Below, piece by piece: positions 58,783-64,000 of a DNA stretch of 64,000 bases. Below the pieces are notes generated by a model. That model was not told the DNA's origin. It saw only the letters and a program-made list of their open reading frames with translations, and did no database searches. The position numbers were made by a program, and so were the translations under genes. Source of the stretch: Scatophagus argus (Eukaryota > Chordata > Actinopteri > Scatophagidae); NCBI RefSeq assembly GCF_020382885.2, contig NC_058513.1, forward strand, positions 5,967,408-6,031,407. The letters are read 5' to 3'. The stretch's first letter is position 1. Each line of letters starts with the position of its first letter.

Positions 58783-60310
58783 GGAAGAGGAGGATTTTCA
58801 GAGCAAAAACAGGGTGGTGAGGAGTGTGGGGAAGAAGAGGGATGAAGAATGTGGACCCTGTTAACAATTGTTTCATCATCTGCATTTGCACACACTTTGG
58901 ACTGATGTTGTCAGTGGGTTACATCAGACTAAGTGCCAAGCTAGTGTGGATGAAGGAACAATAGTGGTCAGATATTTCTTAAAAACCTTCATTTTTCAGT
59001 GCATAGCGTCCTTGAAGGTACTATACTATAGCTGATGTGCTACTGGTGTGTTTGCAACTGTTCAGACAGGCTCAGTTCAGCCTGAAAAGCACTTCACACT
59101 GGAGCTCAGTCAGCTGATCACACTCCATCACTCTGTTGCTTTAGCAATGTGTTGCACACTGCATGATTAGCTCCAGTCAACTATTTTTCCTCACCCTGAG
59201 CAGGTAAACGCCACTGCTGATTGCATCTCTGGGTCCGTTTGTTTCTCAAGTTGTAATTGCAGATGGCCATGATAAGATACTGTAGTATCTACAAGATGCT
59301 ACTTAATCTTATCTAAAGTCCACTGAAAAGTAGCACCTACTTGGCACAGTGGCTTACCAGGTGGTGTTAAAGGGCATTCTGGGTAAGTGCATGAGGCACT
59401 TTGAATTTGACATTCATCATAAAACTAAACTAACAGCATAACTTGTGGAATGCTTTAATACTGTATATGAGTTTTTGTATCCATGTATGTTTTTATCAGT
59501 CAGGGTGCATAAGGTTGCAGAGACTCATTGCTGACTCCTAATATACAGGAATACAATATGTTAATATTGTGTAAGAATACAGAGTACAGTATCAAACCCT
59601 CTTTTTCCCTAACCTCACTGCCACCACTTTTTAATCTGTCCTCCTGATCAGCCCTGTCCTCTTTATAAAGGTCAAACACATCATATGTTTTTTCCATTGT
59701 TATTTATTTATACTCTTCCCTGCAAAAGGCTCAGATCTTGTGTGTATTTTACAGAAAAGGCATTGTTCAAATTCAGGGTAAACTCTGACTTGTATACTCT
59801 TCCATCTCATATTTTCTGTGTGCTTTTTGGAGGGTAACAAGTGACTTTTACCACAATGACATATAATTAGATGTAACAAAAAGAAAGTAAGAGCACACAA
59901 AATTTTTCAAGTAGCAATAGAGAAACATTGAAGACTAATATTAACCTGGAAAGTACCTGTTTAAGTAACATGGCTGCTTAGAAGAATCCAGGATTACAGT
60001 GTCAGCTGGGTTTGGATATCAACAACTGAATTTTATGCCAGAATCTCAATATGTTTGACCATTACCTAAGATTGTCAGCAGGGCTGTGTTTTTCTCCTCT
60101 CTTTTCCCTTTACCATTTCAGCCCTTGCAAACAGAATGCATTTCAGAAGAAGTTAATGAAGAAGTTATACCACTTCCTTGCTCTAACCTGTACGTAAAAT
60201 GTCTCGTTTCATGTACATTCAAGTGTTTGTGTGTTTCTTTGCTGCCGGATTATATTTTCTGTGTTACAGAAACGCCATTGGGTTGTAAAATAAAAATTCA
60301 CAGATCTCAT
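58783..60310 (+). other. aco2: aco2 3' UTR
   Basis: The first canonical AATAAA downstream of the stop is at 60289-60294, which would give a 3' UTR of about 1.5 kb. No other feature was recognised. Confidence 0.5.
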
Positions 60311-62400
60311 TTATTTATACTGACTCCAGTGATGTGACTAAAATCTGTGTAAGGTGAAGTTACTGGTATAGAGATACACTGCGATTTGAAAGAACAGATT
60401 CAAAAATCAAGTGTTAATCATCCTCATAGATGTATAAATATGAGTCCTTATTTCCTGTTTTGAGGCCCTTAGTACAGAATGTATGAAGAGGCATTGTCAT
60501 TTATTTAAGGCATTTATTTAATTGGCCAAGAGTCACACCTTATTTATGATGGCCCTGATAGCTGTGCAAATAGCACTGATCAACTGAGGAGATGTGGGAG
60601 CAGTTGTAAACCCAGTGTAAAGAGCCTTAAGCTTCATATTTCTACACATGCTGAACATTTTCATGCTTCCAAAGGGCCATTTAAGAATGTTGTCAGCCCT
60701 CCACGAAAAGACACTTGTCTGATTGTATCCAATCTGCAGAGAGAAATGTCCTGATCAAACAAAGTGGTAATTCTGAAAAGTCACAGAAACAAGAAGCAGC
60801 TATAAAAGCCCGGAAACATTTTATATGGAGGAATTTCTACAGTTTCCTCTCGTAGAAAAAAAGAAAAGTAATTGAAAACTGCCATATGCTGCACAGCAAT
60901 AATAATGTCAATATTCTGTAACACGACATGCAATACCAGAACAGTTTGCAGACTTTGTATATTTTAAAAAAACCCTCCAGAGATGTTTTAAGATGTCAAA
61001 AATACTGTGGTTTGAACAATAATTTACATCAATGTTTTCAACAAAAAGTACAGGTACCTCATTAACAGTTCTTAAAATGAGCTCTTTCTTCAGAAGCTAT
61101 AAATAAATGCAATTATTTTTTTATTTCAAATTTAATTTCAGCACACAAGATGACCTCTGCTTCACTGAAGAAGTCCAGTCTCAGCTTTCAAGCTTCCACA
61201 TATTCTATTTTCTGCACCAAAGCTGGCCTCCTTTCTGCTTTGATCGGGCGAATGCGAGAACACACCTTTAGTGTTCAGCTCCACACAGGTGAAGCTCAAA
61301 CATGGGGGTGAAGTATAAGCAAAACACAGTTTTGAGTGAAAGGGGCCAAAATGGGCATCATATGCAATAATAAATAATAATATAATAAATATAAAAAATA
61401 AACAAACTACACACTCAGTGATCACTTAATGGAGCATGTCACAATATTTCTGTCTTGAAGTCTACTTTTATGATGCGTCTTTTCAGTTTTTGGTGACACT
61501 GTCAACTACTACATTGGACTGTATTATGTTCAGAAGATTCAGCCTGTATCATATATATGAACTGGAAGCACAAAAATTATAATGAAGTCCAGTACAGCAC
61601 CTTGAACTATGACCTCTGTATTCAACATATAAATTAATTTACCACAGACACATTTCTCACAAAGTCAACAAAAGTGTATCTGCTAAATTGGTCACTGAGT
61701 GTGTGTGGTAGCATATGATAGGCATACTTTCCATTTTCGTTTACAACCAAATGATGTCATCAGGAACGTCAGGAGGAGGAAGTGGTCCATTGAATTGAAT
61801 GGGAAAGTTTGTGGGAAAAGGGAGGTGGACCGCAGGATGTTTTAGGTCTCACAGCTGCCAAACAGTTTAAAATATAATAAATTCGTCTCTTTTGAAGTGA
61901 AATAGATCCAAACTACACCACAGTGTGACAAGATACATTAAATAATATTAACAAAACGGGAGAAATTACATGGGAAAATACAGTAGGCCTGTGTAGCTTT
62001 ATGGCGTTTGGTTTAAAAAGAAATGGCACACCGGTATTTTAGCTTATGTAAACTATATGAAAAGTTCAAAATCCCATTTCTTGTAACATTAAGTAGATAT
62101 GACTCTGAAACTGTATTGAGCACGCGAAAAGCACAATACCTGCCGTGTATCATGGGATGTGTAGATCCAGTAAAAAGACAACCTGTCCCAGTTCATTCAA
62201 TATCTAATTAAACCTCACTGCCCTGACAGAAAACGTTAAGAAACGTTTCCAGACACGTAGAGAACAAAGAGTTGCCTGTACTGTGGTGAAGCCCGCTGTT
62301 GTTTTTTTTAGCACAGTAACCCGCTTGCACCCCCCGCCCCATCTCTGCTGCCTCCCTTTCATTTGCTGCCTTTTCATCCCGCCTGTGTGCGCCGCATCCA
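60311..62400. other. Intergenic stretch without recognised features
   Basis: AT-rich sequence with no exon, RNA gene or repeat that I can name. No POLR3H coding sequence is seen although this is its place in human. Confidence 0.5.
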
Positions 62401-62536
62401 TACCAAGATCCCTGACTTATTCACCACATGTTCCGCTGCTTGCACCGGCTTTAATTGCATAATTGCCTCATATCACCTCAAAACACGTAGCCGTATCGCT
62501 GATCGTGTGGCTGACGGCTGATCGACTCTTTGGACG
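62400..62536 (+). other. Candidate non-coding first exon of a downstream gene
   Basis: CpG-containing sequence ends in a strong donor (TTTGGACG then GTAAGTAG) at 62536/62537, preceded by a C-rich GCCCC-type stretch at 62320-62345. No long coding frame accompanies it, so it would be a 5' UTR exon. By synteny the downstream gene could be csdc2, but nothing in the window shows that. Confidence 0.3.
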
Positions 62537-62956
62537 GTAAGTAGTAATCGTGCCGTCGATCAGATTTCTGTGTGATTTGTAGCGTGGCTCCACACATCCG
62601 AGCCTTTTATTCTCTGTGTCGGGCAGACGGCGTCGCTTCGCGGCAGGGTTGTGATGAAATGTCTTTAACTCACTGTCCACATTTACCGTCTCTACCGTCA
62701 TCTGCTCGTATGTGGCGGCGTTTCATGCCGAGACGCATTGTGGTGTCACGTTATTTGGCCACCGGTTAAGCATCCTTTCGCCTTCTGGTCTTAAGCTGCC
62801 ACAGTGTGAGAATGTTCTGGAAACAAGCCGCCTGAAGGGCTTTTTGTTTTGGACTGAATTATTTAGGTTCTGCCAGATTCTCATTCAACCAAAATCACAC
62901 CATCAAACAGAGTGTGTGTGTGTGTCTCTTTTAAAGGTAAATTTAAAGTTTAAAGT

Positions 62957-62996
<40 letters not shown>

Positions 62997-64000
62997 AGGA
63001 GTTGACGTGTCTGCCATGCTGATGCAGAGGAGGACAGACAGCCACAGTGCCCTGATTTCACAGGGTTGCTTTTGGCCTTTTGTCTATTCCAAAGCTCCCC
63101 CAGCTCGCTTCCTTCCTTCCTTCCTTCCAGTCCAGTCTGAGCTCCTCCTTATTAAATGTTTTATCAGCTCATCTGACACAGAAGCACTGCGGACTCATTA
63201 AAGGTGTCCACTTGCTGGGTTTCACTCATCCTATCTCATCATAAGAGGGACAATAAAATAGGAGCTCATCCAATTACTACTGAATTATTTAGTCTACATA
63301 TTTATGCCTTGTCATCCATCAGCTGTGGTATCAGCACTGTCCCCTGTGCCACCATGATGACAGATGTGTGTGCTCATCATCACTGCATCAACACCGTCAG
63401 CATGATACCAAGAGGATAAAAGCCTTACTCATCGGCCATTTGCAGGATCTTCCAAATAAATGAGCTTATAAACCAGAGAGATTAAAGCCAGCGATGATGC
63501 TGCCGACCTTTGTACCTTTGTGTTTGGACATGTGGTCCTGCCTGACAGAAGTCAACCTAAACCTCACTAATTCTCTCATTTTAATCTAAAGTGCAGTTTG
63601 CCTCTTTCTTCGCTTTAAAATCTATTTGATAGGGAAAACATGTTTTTTTGGAAGACTAACGAAGGTGCAATAAGGTCTTTTCAATGAGGTATGCAGACAT
63701 ATACAGTAACTATTCACTAAAATGTACAGAGAATATGTGAATGCTACCTTAAAATTACATATGCATTACGTATTCAGAAAGTGTTGCTTGTGTTATCCAT
63801 AAATGCTGTCCTGCAGTACATTCATAGTTATATGACAGAATTATTGGAACACTTTGTTCTCTAACCTAACATAATTTTAGATTATTTGACAGCATGAGAT
63901 GGAAGACATCAAATTATTGATGTAAAGATAGCAAACATGCAGGGGTGGCATCAAACTGCCATCAAGCTAGGACAAGCAATGCATATACCATCCTCAATAA
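62537..64000. other. Non-coding end of window with (GT)n microsatellite
   Basis: A GT run lies at about 62957-62993 and a TTCC run at about 63112-63128. No exon was recognised to the end of the window. If the candidate exon before it is real, this would be its first intron. Confidence 0.45.

Overview
The window is vertebrate nuclear DNA, most likely from a percomorph teleost fish. The genes are split into short exons with GT-AG introns. Several fish-type repeats are present: a deleted Tc1 element, a pogo-like relic, a tRNA-derived SINE and CA microsatellites. The protein sequences match bony-fish versions of well-known vertebrate genes. There is no sign of bacterial, plasmid or viral material.

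Seven protein-coding genes can be read through with consistent intron phases: l3mbtl2 (+, 271-8227), chadl (-, 9491-13897), rangap1 (-, 17447-21907), zc3h7b (+, 24509-32156), tef (+, two alternative first exons, 38588/42097-46540), phf5a (-, 50885-52383) and aco2 (+, 52915-58782). From general knowledge, this order and orientation match human 22q13.2 (L3MBTL2-CHADL-RANGAP1-ZC3H7B-TEF-TOB2-PHF5A-ACO2-POLR3H), except that no TOB2 or POLR3H coding sequence is visible. The genes have unrelated jobs: Polycomb-type chromatin repression, an extracellular leucine-rich-repeat protein, Ran GTPase activation, RNA binding, circadian transcription, splicing and the TCA cycle. The block is conserved synteny, not a pathway cluster.

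Layout: 1-270 is the end of an upstream intron and 5' UTR. l3mbtl2 and chadl are convergent with 3' ends close together near 8.4-8.9 kb. chadl and rangap1 are in tandem on the minus strand. rangap1 and zc3h7b diverge from 22.2-23.7 kb. A large AT-rich stretch (32.2-38.2 kb) holds the zc3h7b 3' UTR and the tef upstream region. tef is followed by a long 3' UTR and a duplicated non-coding segment. phf5a and aco2 are head to head across about 530 bp. The last 5 kb hold the aco2 3' UTR and possibly the non-coding first exon of the next gene.

The most unusual feature is a complete THAP zinc finger at the N-terminus of l3mbtl2, spliced in frame to the FCS zinc finger and four MBT repeats; the mammalian protein lacks it. 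Other points of interest are a CACGTG-N6-CACGTG tandem E-box upstream of one tef promoter, a palindromic D-box (TTACGTAA) upstream of the other, a possible alternative C-terminus of tef, and a diverged repeat shared by tef intron 3 and the DNA downstream of tef.
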